NCBI RefSeq assembly: GCF_014281055.1
Contig: NZ_JACRSE010000006.1
Location: 1 to 64,000, forward strand
DNA from: Fluviispira vulneris
Lineage (GTDB): Bacteria > Bdellovibrionota_B > Oligoflexia > Silvanigrellales > Silvanigrellaceae
Direction: 5' to 3'
Length of the DNA stretch: 64,000 nt
Made by a program: the position numbers and the translations under genes. Each line of letters begins with the position of its first letter. Position 1 is the stretch's first letter. Below the pieces are notes generated by a model. That model worked only from the letters and a program-made list of their open reading frames with translations, did not search any database and was not told where the DNA came from. Shown in pieces: positions 35,817-44,810 of the stretch.

Positions 35817-36266
35817 TCAATTATTTATAACAAGAGCAGCATTTATTTTACATGAAAATGTTCCATAGTGATTTATATTTAGTCCCTTAATTCGTATGGA
35901 TATTTCAGCTCCATCGTCTCCAATATTAAAATCAGATATGCTAATATATTGATACTCACGATATTCTTTCCCATTTACAAGTAAAAAAATATTAGAATCT
36001 GGAATATCTTCACCACTGCTAAAACTGCAACCGCTCATTTTTTTATATGTAATTTTTAAATCCTTATTTTTAATATTTTTTACATTGACATAATAGCTAT
36101 TAAAACTCAATGCTCCATCATAGGATAGAAATTGATTTGTATTAAATACAATTGCATTTAAATTATCAATACCATTCACAACCCAACGAGGAAAATCATC
36201 TTTTGCAGGTTCTGCAAAAGATGATTTCATATAAAATAATATTAAAATGTATTTGAATTTTGACAT
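35817..36266 (-). CDS. secreted subunit B (pilin-like), paralogue of 36326 gene
   Basis: An exported protein of about 149 residues (signal KYILILFYMKSSFA). The C-terminal half aligns with the 36326 gene: C-x-many-LVNGKEY, ISISDFN, GAEISIRIKGLN and a final GTFSCKINAAL. The two cysteines frame this block and can form a disulphide as in fimbrial subunits. ATG 36266 is preferred to TTG 36278 because of GGAAAG upstream and the signal-peptide form. Its stop is 7 bp upstream of the chaperone-like start. It is probably a minor or tip subunit, as the second of two homologues. Confidence 0.62.
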   Translation of the reverse strand: MSKFKYILILFYMKSSFAEPAKDDFPRWVVNGIDNLNAIVFNTNQFLSYDGALSFNSYYVNVKNIKNKDLKITYKKMSGCSFSSGEDIPDSNIFLLVNGKEYREYQYISISDFNIGDDGAEISIRIKGLNINHYGTFSCKINAALVINN

Positions 36267-36325
36267 GATTCTTTCCAAAATCTTTTTTTATAAAAATAAA
36301 TCATGCCATCATTAACATAAAAATA

Positions 36326-36817
36326 TTAATATTGATAGGTCAAACTACCATTTGCTGGGCATGCCAACGCGCCTTCAACATTTTGATCAATTCCATATAT
36401 TCTGATGCTAGTAGCACCATATGAACCAGTATTTGGAAATTCTGATACATCAATTTGAGAATTATTTGCATACTCAACATCATTTACAACGTACTTTGTT
36501 GAGCTCACATCAACTGCTTTACCTGCTGGTCCACCGATTGTGCAATTTGATGGGAGAACAAGTTCAACTGTATTTGCTGTGCTCAAAGGATTTACTAATG
36601 AAACACCAATAATATTTGTATTTAAAATACCATCAGCTGGCACAAATCCATTAAATGAATAAACTGCTTGTTTAGCAACGGATTTACCGCCATCCATGCT
36701 CCAATATGGAGTTTGAGTGACTGTTCCGTTTAAAAGTAATTCAAGAATGGATGAACCTGACGCAAATACATTGAAAGTGCATAGGACAGAAGAGACTAAG
36801 ACAAGTTTCTTTAGCAT
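36326..36817 (-). CDS. secreted subunit A (pilin-like), likely major subunit
   Basis: A 163-residue exported protein with a clear signal peptide (LVLVSSVLCTFNVFA). Mature sequence is Gly/Asn/Ser/Val-rich, as in fimbrial subunits: SILELLLNGTVTQTPYWSMDG, then a hydrophobic core. The C-terminal block is shared with subunit B: NCTIGG, YVVNDVEY, IDVSEF, GATSIRIYGID and ALACPANGSLTYQY. The Cys pair and the aromatic penultimate Tyr resemble chaperone-usher pilins, but no donor-strand motif can be proved. It is the first gene of the cluster, ATG 36817 with SD AAGGG, and is thus probably the most expressed. Confidence 0.65.
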   Translation of the reverse strand: MLKKLVLVSSVLCTFNVFASGSSILELLLNGTVTQTPYWSMDGGKSVAKQAVYSFNGFVPADGILNTNIIGVSLVNPLSTANTVELVLPSNCTIGGPAGKAVDVSSTKYVVNDVEYANNSQIDVSEFPNTGSYGATSIRIYGIDQNVEGALACPANGSLTYQY

Positions 36818-36932
36818 AACATGACCCTTTCTAAAAAGTGTTTAACGGACACAACGACAACGGAAATCTAAAAATTTATTTTTCTAATCTTAAGTCATAG
36901 AATTTTTGATGTCAAATATTTAAAATTTTTTT

Positions 36933-37571
36933 TTAAAGAATTATTCCACATGAGAAAAAAAATAAATTTGAGATTCTGCGAAATTTTTTGCAATTATCTA
37001 CTAAAGGAGTTTCTGTTAAATATTCAGAAAAATAATGTGACAATCCAGTTCTAAAAAAAATTTGGTCGTTTAGTAAATAATAAAGATAAAACTCTGAATT
37101 GAGACTTCCAAGATCATTTATATTATAAAGAAACAGATTCAGTGGAGAAGGTTTAGCTTGTATAGTTGAATTTACTATATATTTTGTACTTCCAAAAGAG
37201 TGTCCTAAAATATCCAGATTAAATCCTAAGCCAATATTATTAAATAATTCAGCATTAGCACTTACACCTGCATTTAAAGAATACACATTTGGTGACATGA
37301 TTTGTATAGATTTATCTGCTGTTCTTTCTGATGAACTTGAATCAGAATAAAATAAATCTCTCGCAGAATTAAAGTTACTAAAACGAATAATGTAACCGAT
37401 ATTAATTTTATCTAAAGGTGAATTTAATTTAAAGTGTTGATAAAAAAAAATAGAATACGAAGATGACTGACCGTCCAAGCCGTAACTTAAATTAATACCT
37501 TTATCTGCTAAAACAGGAAAACAGATATAATTAGAAAAAACAAAAAAACAAATTCTTTTCAAATATACCAT
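36933..37571 (-). CDS. exported, outer-membrane-barrel-like protein
   Basis: A 212-residue protein with an N-terminal signal (ICFFVFSNYICFPVLA) and alternating short strands rich in Tyr, Phe, Ser and Asn (INLSYGLDGQSSSYSIFFYQ, NIGLGFNLDILG, FYLYYLLNDQIFFRTGL). This is consistent with a small eight- to ten-strand outer-membrane barrel. It starts 3 bp after the stop of the phenylalanine hydroxylase gene, so translation is probably coupled to it. It lies 115 bp upstream of the subunit cluster on the same strand. I do not recognise a family; membership of the surface-structure cluster is possible but unproven. Confidence 0.6.
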   Translation of the reverse strand: MVYLKRICFFVFSNYICFPVLADKGINLSYGLDGQSSSYSIFFYQHFKLNSPLDKINIGYIIRFSNFNSARDLFYSDSSSSERTADKSIQIMSPNVYSLNAGVSANAELFNNIGLGFNLDILGHSFGSTKYIVNSTIQAKPSPLNLFLYNINDLGSLNSEFYLYYLLNDQIFFRTGLSHYFSEYLTETPLVDNCKKFRRISNLFFFSCGIIL

Positions 37572-37574
37572 GAT

Positions 37575-38441
37575 TTATAAAAAGCCTTTTTTAGTTGCCC
37601 ATCTTCTAAATTCATATTCAAGTTCATCGAAAGACTCTATTTCAAAAAGAAGGTCTTGCATATGATGTATATCGAAGTCTGTTTCAGTGATAACATCAAG
37701 AGAAAACGGAAGTTTCTTAACCTTTTCAGACAAACTATAAATAATCTCACCACATGAAGATGCTATACCAGCCCCATATATTCGACATTGTTTATGGTCT
37801 CTTTTGCTTCCTGCATGAGCTGTAGGATTTATAAGTCCAAATTCTACCGTGAACCAATAAATGCGATTGAACCACATCACCTCTGCATCATTTTTTGCAT
37901 GCGCACCTGCAATGCCAAATAAATGAAAAAACTCTGCAAATCGTTGATTCGTAATCATCGCTAGGTGGCCTGCTTGATCATGAAAAGTATCCGGCGCAGG
38001 CGTGTAATCAATCTCATCAATATGGCGAATAAAGTCCGTACATGGAAAAACTTTATTTGCAAGTAAAGCAAAAAAGTATTTCGGAGAAACGAGTCCTTCA
38101 GCTCGGATAATTTGCCAACCTGTGCATTTTCTCAATGTCTCACTTGATTGTGCAAGTGAAGGAATTTTTTCCTTTGGAAAATTTAATAAATTCATACCTT
38201 CAATATATTCATCACATAGATTGCCTTGAACCAGTTTCGACTGTTTATTTAACATTATTTTCCAGGTTTTATGTTGTTCCTGTGAATATGTTGGTGTGAT
38301 TATTTTTTCTCCAATAGTGCCTTCAACAGACGGACTCGCAACAATGGGATATGAAGACTTTGCTTTGTATTCAACCTCTATGGAAAGCGTGCCTTCAGGG
38401 ATCGGTATATTCCTCTGCTTGTTAAAAAATTCTGAAGTCAT
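37575..38441 (-). CDS. phhA: biopterin-dependent aromatic amino acid hydroxylase (phenylalanine 4-monooxygenase-like)
   Basis: A 288-residue enzyme of the non-haem-iron aromatic hydroxylase family, converting phenylalanine to tyrosine with tetrahydropterin and O2. The iron triad is intact: H154 and H159 in PDTFHDQAGHLAM and E200 in WFTVEFGLI. The 41-residue gap from the second His to the Glu matches Chromobacterium PheOH. Other family blocks are CTGWQIIRAEGLVSP and YGAGIASSCGEI. It lacks a regulatory ACT domain, as usual in bacteria. ATG 38441 has SD AGGATAG. The downstream neighbour is an exported barrel protein, with no pterin-recycling gene in sight. Confidence 0.88.
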   Translation of the reverse strand: MTSEFFNKQRNIPIPEGTLSIEVEYKAKSSYPIVASPSVEGTIGEKIITPTYSQEQHKTWKIMLNKQSKLVQGNLCDEYIEGMNLLNFPKEKIPSLAQSSETLRKCTGWQIIRAEGLVSPKYFFALLANKVFPCTDFIRHIDEIDYTPAPDTFHDQAGHLAMITNQRFAEFFHLFGIAGAHAKNDAEVMWFNRIYWFTVEFGLINPTAHAGSKRDHKQCRIYGAGIASSCGEIIYSLSEKVKKLPFSLDVITETDFDIHHMQDLLFEIESFDELEYEFRRWATKKGFL

Positions 38442-38516
38442 AATGTACTATCCTATATGAATGCCATTGTTTGTTGATTCTCCTTAAATTTTCTCCAATA
38501 AGTATAACATTTCTAT

Positions 38517-39578
38517 TTATAATTTGTCATGATGATTTGTTGAGGTTTTCTTCTTTGTAGTATTTGTTTTACTTTCATTCATAATTTTATAATTTGAATA
38601 ATCCATTCGCCTTTTTAAAAACGGATAATGTTTTTTATGCTTCTCATCATGAAGTTTGCGCATATTTTTAATTTTTTTGCGTGAAATCTTCTTATAAATA
38701 AAATATAAAAAAATCGATAGTGGCGTGCCAAAAATCAAGAGAAAACCTATATACATAAATTGATCATGTTTAAATGGCATGCCTTCAAAATTCATACCAA
38801 ATATTCCAGCCCAGACACTCATTGGCAATAAATATGCTGAAAGCAATGTTAACTTACGCATTTGTTGATTGGAACGCTCTCCCGAAGAACCATAATATAT
38901 ATCCATTAATGCCATAGATTGAAAGCGTAAGTGCATAACATTTTCAGACAAACGATTGTGATGATCTACAATATTTCTCATTCTAAATTTTTGATCTAAA
39001 TTGAATTCATATTTTTCCAATTGATGAAAAATGGAATTAATGGCTCCCACGGTCTGCTCAAGCTCATTGACCAGATATTTCATTCTCAGCATTTTTGTAG
39101 GATTGATGTGGCGAGCAACAATTCTTTTTTCAAGCATGTGCATACCATATTCCAGAGCCCCCACATATAATTCAGAGTGTTCAACCAACACGTCGAACAT
39201 CTGGCAAATTGCGTCATATAAAAAAATGCTTTGTCCTTTTGGGAAACAAAGCATTTTCCAATCTATAGCCACTGCATGGGGAGTTTCATTGGCAATCAAA
39301 AGTAAAAAGTCTTTGCCAAGCACGATATGCAGCTCAATTGGTTTTTCAAGCGAAGGATGAAAATAATACCAAACGATAAAATGATACTCACCAAAAGATT
39401 CAACTTTGGTTCTCTGATTCCTATGTACACAATCTTCTACGGTTAAATAGTGTAGTTTAAAACGTGTGCCTATCCCCTGCATTTGCACATGTGCTTCTTG
39501 AGGGATTTTACTCAGAATGAGCTCTTCAAATATATAATTTCGCCCTTGAAATTTTTTAGAAAGGATAACTTCAGACAA
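38517..39578 (-). CDS. corA: CorA-family magnesium/divalent-cation transporter
   Basis: A 353-residue CorA-type channel. The large N-terminal cytoplasmic domain (about 1-260) is alpha/beta then helical. The two C-terminal helices are intact, with the selectivity loop GMNFEGMPF after the first (YLLPMSVWAGIFGMN). A long basic C-terminal tail is rich in Lys and His (KKKTSTNHHDKL). It starts with TTG at 39578, supported by a near-perfect SD (AGGAGG, 7 nt away). It lies just downstream of rpsD on the same strand. Confidence 0.92.
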   Translation of the reverse strand: MSEVILSKKFQGRNYIFEELILSKIPQEAHVQMQGIGTRFKLHYLTVEDCVHRNQRTKVESFGEYHFIVWYYFHPSLEKPIELHIVLGKDFLLLIANETPHAVAIDWKMLCFPKGQSIFLYDAICQMFDVLVEHSELYVGALEYGMHMLEKRIVARHINPTKMLRMKYLVNELEQTVGAINSIFHQLEKYEFNLDQKFRMRNIVDHHNRLSENVMHLRFQSMALMDIYYGSSGERSNQQMRKLTLLSAYLLPMSVWAGIFGMNFEGMPFKHDQFMYIGFLLIFGTPLSIFLYFIYKKISRKKIKNMRKLHDEKHKKHYPFLKRRMDYSNYKIMNESKTNTTKKKTSTNHHDKL

Positions 39579-39686
39579 AAAAAAACCTCCTGTTTTTTTC
39601 TTGTTTATCTTGTAAAAGAATTAACAAAGAACATCTACGAAGGTCTTTCGTAAGAAAACAAGGAGATCTTAATATTATAACAAGTA

Positions 39687-40295
39687 TTAACCGCGTTGAG
39701 CGTAGTATTCAACTACAAGGCGTTCATTTACTTGAAGAAGTACTTCTTCACGGGAGCAAACACTCACGACAGATGCCTGAAGCTTATCTGCACTGAGGCT
39801 TAAAAATGCGGGTGGTTGTGCATTTTGGCGGTGAACGAGATTATTCTTAACAAGGCTAAGAGTTGCTTCTTTGTTTGTTGGAACAATAACTTCGCCAGCT
39901 CTACATTGGTAGCCAGGCATGTTTACTCTACGGCCGTTAACATGGACGTGGCCATGACGAACGAGCTGACGAGCTGCTGGGATAGATGGTGCAAAACCAA
40001 GACGGAAAACAACGCTATCGAGGCGCATTTCGCACATACGGAGAAGAGCTTCACCTGTAAGGGTTTTAGCCTTACGAGCCGCTTTGATATAACGTTGCAT
40101 TTGTCTTTCAGAAAGACCATAATTGAAACGAATTTTTTGTTTTTCCTCAAGAGCAATAGCAAACTCCGACTTTTTATGCGGAGCAGCACCGTGCTGACCT
40201 GGGCGAGATTTTCTTTTAATTTCTTTGCTTGTAAGTCCTGGTAATGTGCCAAGACGACGAGCGATACGCATACGTGGACCAGTGTAACGAGACAT
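39687..40295 (-). CDS. rpsD: 30S ribosomal protein S4
   Basis: A primary 16S-rRNA-binding protein that nucleates the 30S body. From ATG 40295 it is 202 residues and begins MSRYTGPRMRIARRLG, the usual S4 start; the longer frame to 40325 is unlikely. It has the S4 domain block RLDSVVFRLGFAPSIPAARQLVRHGHVHVNGRRVN and ends VEYYAQRG. GGAGG lies 12 nt upstream of ATG, with a GTAC-TTA-GTAC mini-hairpin occupying the spacer that would shorten the effective distance. It stands alone rather than in the rpsM-rpsK-rpsD-rpoA cluster common in bacteria. Confidence 0.96.
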   Translation of the reverse strand: MSRYTGPRMRIARRLGTLPGLTSKEIKRKSRPGQHGAAPHKKSEFAIALEEKQKIRFNYGLSERQMQRYIKAARKAKTLTGEALLRMCEMRLDSVVFRLGFAPSIPAARQLVRHGHVHVNGRRVNMPGYQCRAGEVIVPTNKEATLSLVKNNLVHRQNAQPPAFLSLSADKLQASVVSVCSREEVLLQVNERLVVEYYAQRG

Positions 40296-40459
40296 ATGTA
40301 CTAAGTACCTCCATAAAATGTTCAAAACACAGGCGCACTATATGTTTTTTATTTTCATAAGGAAAGCTCTTATTGAAAATCTTTCAACGTTTTTTTTAAA
40401 AAGTCAGGTTTTTTAGCTTAACTATATAATATCATAATATAAAAAAGTTTTAACTCCCC

Positions 40460-41134
40460 CTATTTTATGCTCTTAAAAAACCTTTCTGCTCGAAAATCAG
40501 GAAAAAAAGACTCATTTTCTGCTGTTGAAAACAAAATACTGAATACTTTACCGTAAACAAAAGTCTTATCGACGAAACCAAAACTCCTGCTATCAAAGGA
40601 ATGATCCCGATTGTCCCCAAGCACAAAAAGCTTACCTGGCGGAACGATAAAACGACGACTTTCAAAAAAAGTTGTTCCTTTGTCTTGCGCACTGAGAATA
40701 GTATGGGCAGGCAATGGAATTTCCTCAGATTTTTCAACAACTTCCAAATAACTGCTGCCTTTATAATCATATTCCTTTGCTAAACCTGTGCTGACCGATA
40801 TGCCATTTACAGATAAAATCCCTTTTTGAAAGCTAATAACGTCATTTGGCAAGCCAACTATTCGTTTTACAAAGGTATTTTCACGATCAGGGAGATAAAA
40901 CACCACCACATCTCCCCTTTTGGGTTCGCTCCAAGAAAAAAGCACGGAACGCAGAAATGGAATTTGTAAACCATAGGAGAGCTTATTTGTCAGAATACGG
41001 TCTCCACAGACTAAAGTTGGATACATGGAGTCAGATGGAATTCGATAGAATCCTAAAACAGAGGTTTTTATTAGAACAAAGAAAGCAATAAAACATAAAA
41101 CCCACGTTAACTCAGAGATTAAATTCTTATTCAA
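40460..41134 (-). CDS. lepB: signal peptidase I
   Basis: A 224-residue membrane-anchored serine protease cleaving signal peptides on the outer face of the inner membrane. It has one N-terminal transmembrane helix (about 8-26). The catalytic Ser36 is in RIPSDSMYPT and the Lys general base K90 is in FVKRIVGLPND; the C-terminal family box is LGDNRDHSFDSR. The start is TTG with AAAGGA 7 nt upstream. The length is typical of a compact, single-anchor type. It is divergent from ileS, 289 bp apart. Confidence 0.94.
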   Translation of the reverse strand: MNKNLISELTWVLCFIAFFVLIKTSVLGFYRIPSDSMYPTLVCGDRILTNKLSYGLQIPFLRSVLFSWSEPKRGDVVVFYLPDRENTFVKRIVGLPNDVISFQKGILSVNGISVSTGLAKEYDYKGSSYLEVVEKSEEIPLPAHTILSAQDKGTTFFESRRFIVPPGKLFVLGDNRDHSFDSRSFGFVDKTFVYGKVFSILFSTAENESFFPDFRAERFFKSIK

Positions 41135-41365
41135 ATAGACATCCTTTATGATATGCTCAACAGAAAATACCGACAGATATCGGGTAATAAATTCATTCGC
41201 TTTTCTTTTTAACGAATTCTTCTAAAAAACTATACGGATATATTATAAATTTGCTATACCCTTCGCATTACTGGTCATTCCGGTTTCCCTCTATAACTTA
41301 GGGGGATATATGTTTGCAAAAATTTTTCTACATATATGTGTATTATAGATATTTATCAAGTATAA

Positions 41366-41403
41366 GTTACTTCATATATCTTTGAAAGATATACAAAAGT
41401 AAC
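41366..41403 (+). promoter_or_regulatory. ileS: long hairpin in the ileS leader
   Basis: Arms GTTACTT / AAGTAAC and, inside, TATATCTT / AAGATATA with small internal loops form a nearly continuous stem. It ends 20 bp before the ileS start. It may be a structured leader or transcription/translation attenuator; it lacks the features of a T-box. Confidence 0.55.
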
Positions 41404-41423
41404 TGTTTTCATAGGGAGTTTCA

Positions 41424-44400
41424 ATGCAAGTCGAAAAACCAGCCAAGGGAATAGATTTCCCTGCACTCGAAAAAGAAATGCTAAAAAAATGGGATAATGA
41501 AAATATCTTTCAAAGAAGCATCTCGGAACGTCCCGAAAATAAGAAATACAATTTTTATGATGGCCCCCCATTTGCCACCGGTCTCCCCCATTTTGGCCAC
41601 TTTGTCCCAAGCTCAATAAAAGATGCCTTCCCTCGCTACTTTACCATGCAAGGGAATCGAGTTGAAAGAAGATTCGGCTGGGATTGCCATGGTGTACCTG
41701 TAGAACTTTTAGTGCAAAAAGAACTTGGTTTAAATGGCAAACTTGATATTGAAAATTTTGGGATTGCCAAATTCAATCAAGCCTGTCGCGCTTCGGTTGA
41801 TCGCTACACGAAAGAATGGCGTAGCTATATTCGTCGCCTTGGCCGCTGGGTTGATATGGAAAATGAATATCGCACCATGGACACACCTTTTATGGAAAGC
41901 GTTTGGCATGCGGTTAAAACTCTTTATGATAAAGGCTTTATTTACGAAAGTAAATTTGTCGTAAGTTATTCAGCTGCATTAGGAACAACTTTATCGAATT
42001 TCGAAGCAAGTCTTGATTACAGAGATGTGCAAGCTCCTTCCTTAACTGTAAAAGCAAAACTCAAAGGCAAGCATGCTGGCAAAAACCTTCTTGCCTGGAC
42101 AACCACACCCTGGACTCTGCCCGCAAACCTTGCCATTGCAATTGACGGAAAAGGTCTTTATGCAGAAGTGCACGACAACTCATCCAATGAAGCTTTTTAT
42201 CTCTTAAAAGACAGAGTTTCTGCTTACTGGCCAAAACAAGACTCTTATAAAATTGTCCGTGAATTTTTAGGCGAAGAGCTCGAACATACAAGTTATGAAC
42301 CCTTTTTCTCATCTTGGGTTGAAAGTGCTGGTGAAAATGCATTCAAAGTGTATGCCACAAACTATGTTTTACATGACACAGGAACAGGTGCTGTACACAC
42401 GGCCCCAGCATTTGGTGAAGATGACTTTAATGCAGCCAAACGCTACGGTCTCCCCATTTTAGATCACCTCGACACCAACGGAAAATTTATTGAAGGCAAC
42501 CCGGCTGAACTTGTTGGCTTGGACTTTAAATCCGCTGACAAAGTTATCATTGCCGATCTGAAAAGACGTGGTTTTGTTTTTAAACACGAAACCTTTGTCC
42601 ATAGCTATCCACACTGTTACCGTTCTGGTCTGCCACTTATGTACAGAGCGGTTCCTTCTTGGTTTGTAAAAATTGAAGAGAACAAAGAGCTTCTCCTAAA
42701 AATGAATAGCCAGATCAATTGGATACCTGACCATATTAAATCGGGACGCTTTGGCAAATGGCTTGAAAATGCGCGCGATTGGAATATAGGTCGCTCACGC
42801 TATTGGGGAAATCCGATTCCAATTTGGAAAAACTCTGAAACCGGTGAAGAAATGTGCATTGGCTCTGTAGCAGAGCTTCAACAATACACAGATAAACCCA
42901 TTACTGATATTCATATGGAATTTATTGACGACATTGTCATTCCTTCTAAAAAACACCCTGGAACAGTTCTCACGCGCGTGCCTTTTGTACTCGATTGTTG
43001 GTTTGAATCAGGCTCCATGCCTTATGCTCAACATCACTATCCATTTGAAAGATCCGAAGAATTTAAAGATCTATTCCCAGCTGACTTTATTTGCGAAGGT
43101 CTAGATCAAACGCGTGGTTGGTTTTACACATTAACTCTACTTTCAGGCTTGCTTTTTGAAAAACCTGCATTTAAGAACGTGGTTGTAAACGGGCTTATCC
43201 TTGCAGAAGATGGCCGCAAAATGAGCAAGAGCCTCAAAAATTATCCCGACCCCATGGCAACACTTGACGAATTCGGAGCTGACTCCGTAAGACTCTTTTT
43301 GCTTTCTTCACCAGCAACAGTAGCTGAAGAAGTTCGCTTTAGTGTAGATGGTGTGAAAGAAAGCACCCGTCGAGTGTTGTTACCTTTATGGAATGCTTAT
43401 TCCTTTTTTGCAACATACGCTTCTATTGACAATTGGGATCCTACGAAAGATTCAGTTAAAAGTACAAATGCACTCGATAAATGGATTTTATTGCGCTTAA
43501 ATGAACTTGTTAAAAATATAGATGAAGCAATGAATTCATATCAAATTGCTAAAGTTGCACCTACTTTGATTGAATTTTTTGATGACCTAAATAACTGGTA
43601 CATCCGCAGAAGTCGTAGACGCTTTTGGAGCAGCAATAAAGAAGCATACTCAACACTTTATGAAGTTCTTCTCCAAGCTACACAAATCCTCGCGCCATTT
43701 GCGCCTTTTACAGCAGAATACTTTTTTGGCAAACTTGCCCTGACTGACGAACTTAAAAATGTTGGCAGCGTTCACCTCTCAATCTTACCTAAATACCGTG
43801 AACTCAGTGCAGAAGAGCAGATGCTTTTAAAAGAAGTTGCCGTTGCTCGTCGCACCGTTGAACTCGGAAGAACGATTCGCGTGTCGCATAAATTAAAAAA
43901 TCGTCAACCCCTAAAAAAGCTAACAGTGGGTGTTCTCTCAAAAGAATATGGTGAACAGATTTTAAAAATGAAACACGTCATTTGTGAAGAATTAAACGTA
44001 AAAGATGTTTCTATCACTTACGATCCCTCTGAACTTGCAAAAATCATTGTGAAACCAAATTTTAAAGTTCTTGGCAAATCCTTGGGTGATAAAATTAAAG
44101 AGTTACAGATGTTACTTAACGATATTTCACAAGACAATGCGGCAAAAGCCCTTCGTAAAGAAACAATTCAAATTAAAGATTTCACTTTAAAACCTGAACA
44201 TGTTTTAGTTGAATTGCGCCCAAGTGGCAGTCATTTAGTTGCAACCGATGCCGAACTTGTTGCAGCAATCGATCCCACAATGACAGAAGAATTACGTTTT
44301 GAAGGCATTGCTCGCGAACTCGTGAGTCTTATTCAAAAAGCAAGAAAATCAGCAGATTTTAATGTCGAAGATAAAATTTACTTAAAATTAAAAACAAGTC

Positions 44401-44552
44401 ACGCCCTTGCCCAAGCAATAAATTCGAACAAGGAATATATTGAAGACGAAACGCTTTCAAAAATTGTCGAACAGATAAATGGTCAAATTCAATATAATAC
44501 AGAATTAGATTGTGAAGGGGAAAAAGTTTCTCTAGCTATGAAACTTATTTAA
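41424..44552 (+). CDS. ileS: isoleucine--tRNA ligase, eukaryote-like (type 2) form
   Basis: A 1042-residue class Ia synthetase charging tRNA-Ile. The HIGH signature is HFGH at 56-59 inside DGPPFATGLPHFGH, and KMSKSLKNY lies near residue 599. CP1 editing domain elements include TTPWTLPANLA and GTGAVHTAPAFGEDD. The HxGH context, the length and the lack of a C-terminal Cys4 zinc finger all mark the eukaryote-like IleRS2 class rather than the usual about 930-residue bacterial type. IleRS2 enzymes are known to be mupirocin-insensitive. ATG has SD GGGAG. It is monocistronic with a strong terminator. Confidence 0.95.
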   Translation: MQVEKPAKGIDFPALEKEMLKKWDNENIFQRSISERPENKKYNFYDGPPFATGLPHFGHFVPSSIKDAFPRYFTMQGNRVERRFGWDCHGVPVELLVQKELGLNGKLDIENFGIAKFNQACRASVDRYTKEWRSYIRRLGRWVDMENEYRTMDTPFMESVWHAVKTLYDKGFIYESKFVVSYSAALGTTLSNFEASLDYRDVQAPSLTVKAKLKGKHAGKNLLAWTTTPWTLPANLAIAIDGKGLYAEVHDNSSNEAFYLLKDRVSAYWPKQDSYKIVREFLGEELEHTSYEPFFSSWVESAGENAFKVYATNYVLHDTGTGAVHTAPAFGEDDFNAAKRYGLPILDHLDTNGKFIEGNPAELVGLDFKSADKVIIADLKRRGFVFKHETFVHSYPHCYRSGLPLMYRAVPSWFVKIEENKELLLKMNSQINWIPDHIKSGRFGKWLENARDWNIGRSRYWGNPIPIWKNSETGEEMCIGSVAELQQYTDKPITDIHMEFIDDIVIPSKKHPGTVLTRVPFVLDCWFESGSMPYAQHHYPFERSEEFKDLFPADFICEGLDQTRGWFYTLTLLSGLLFEKPAFKNVVVNGLILAEDGRKMSKSLKNYPDPMATLDEFGADSVRLFLLSSPATVAEEVRFSVDGVKESTRRVLLPLWNAYSFFATYASIDNWDPTKDSVKSTNALDKWILLRLNELVKNIDEAMNSYQIAKVAPTLIEFFDDLNNWYIRRSRRRFWSSNKEAYSTLYEVLLQATQILAPFAPFTAEYFFGKLALTDELKNVGSVHLSILPKYRELSAEEQMLLKEVAVARRTVELGRTIRVSHKLKNRQPLKKLTVGVLSKEYGEQILKMKHVICEELNVKDVSITYDPSELAKIIVKPNFKVLGKSLGDKIKELQMLLNDISQDNAAKALRKETIQIKDFTLKPEHVLVELRPSGSHLVATDAELVAAIDPTMTEELRFEGIARELVSLIQKARKSADFNVEDKIYLKLKTSHALAQAINSNKEYIEDETLSKIVEQINGQIQYNTELDCEGEKVSLAMKLI

Positions 44553-44589
44553 TTTCAAAGAAATATTTTCAAAAAAATCTTTCTTAATT

Positions 44590-44627
44590 TTAAGCCCCGA
44601 TAAAAAGCACAATTTATCGGGGCTTAA
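44590..44627 (+). terminator. strong hairpin terminator after ileS
   Basis: Perfect 15-bp stem TTAAGCCCCGATAAA / TTTATCGGGGCTTAA with an 8-nt loop, 37 bp after the ileS stop. It is A-flanked and T-flanked, so it probably works in both directions. Confidence 0.85.
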
Positions 44628-44810
44628 ACTTGAATTATTAAAATAATCTTGTTAATAAATTGAAATATCTGTTTTCCAAACTCGCTTTCAAAACAAACCT
44701 TTTTATAAGGATTCTGGACATCTTCGTGCTTATTTTGTAAGAAAAAATATTAAATATTTAGATTTTTTACTTATTAACAATTCAGAAGTATTTAAAAAAA
44801 GGCTTTAAAA

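Noticed and set aside
41135-41423. T-box riboswitch before ileS
   Set aside because: No AG-box/T-box sequence (TGG-x-ACC) or specifier loop is recognisable; only a single hairpin is seen.
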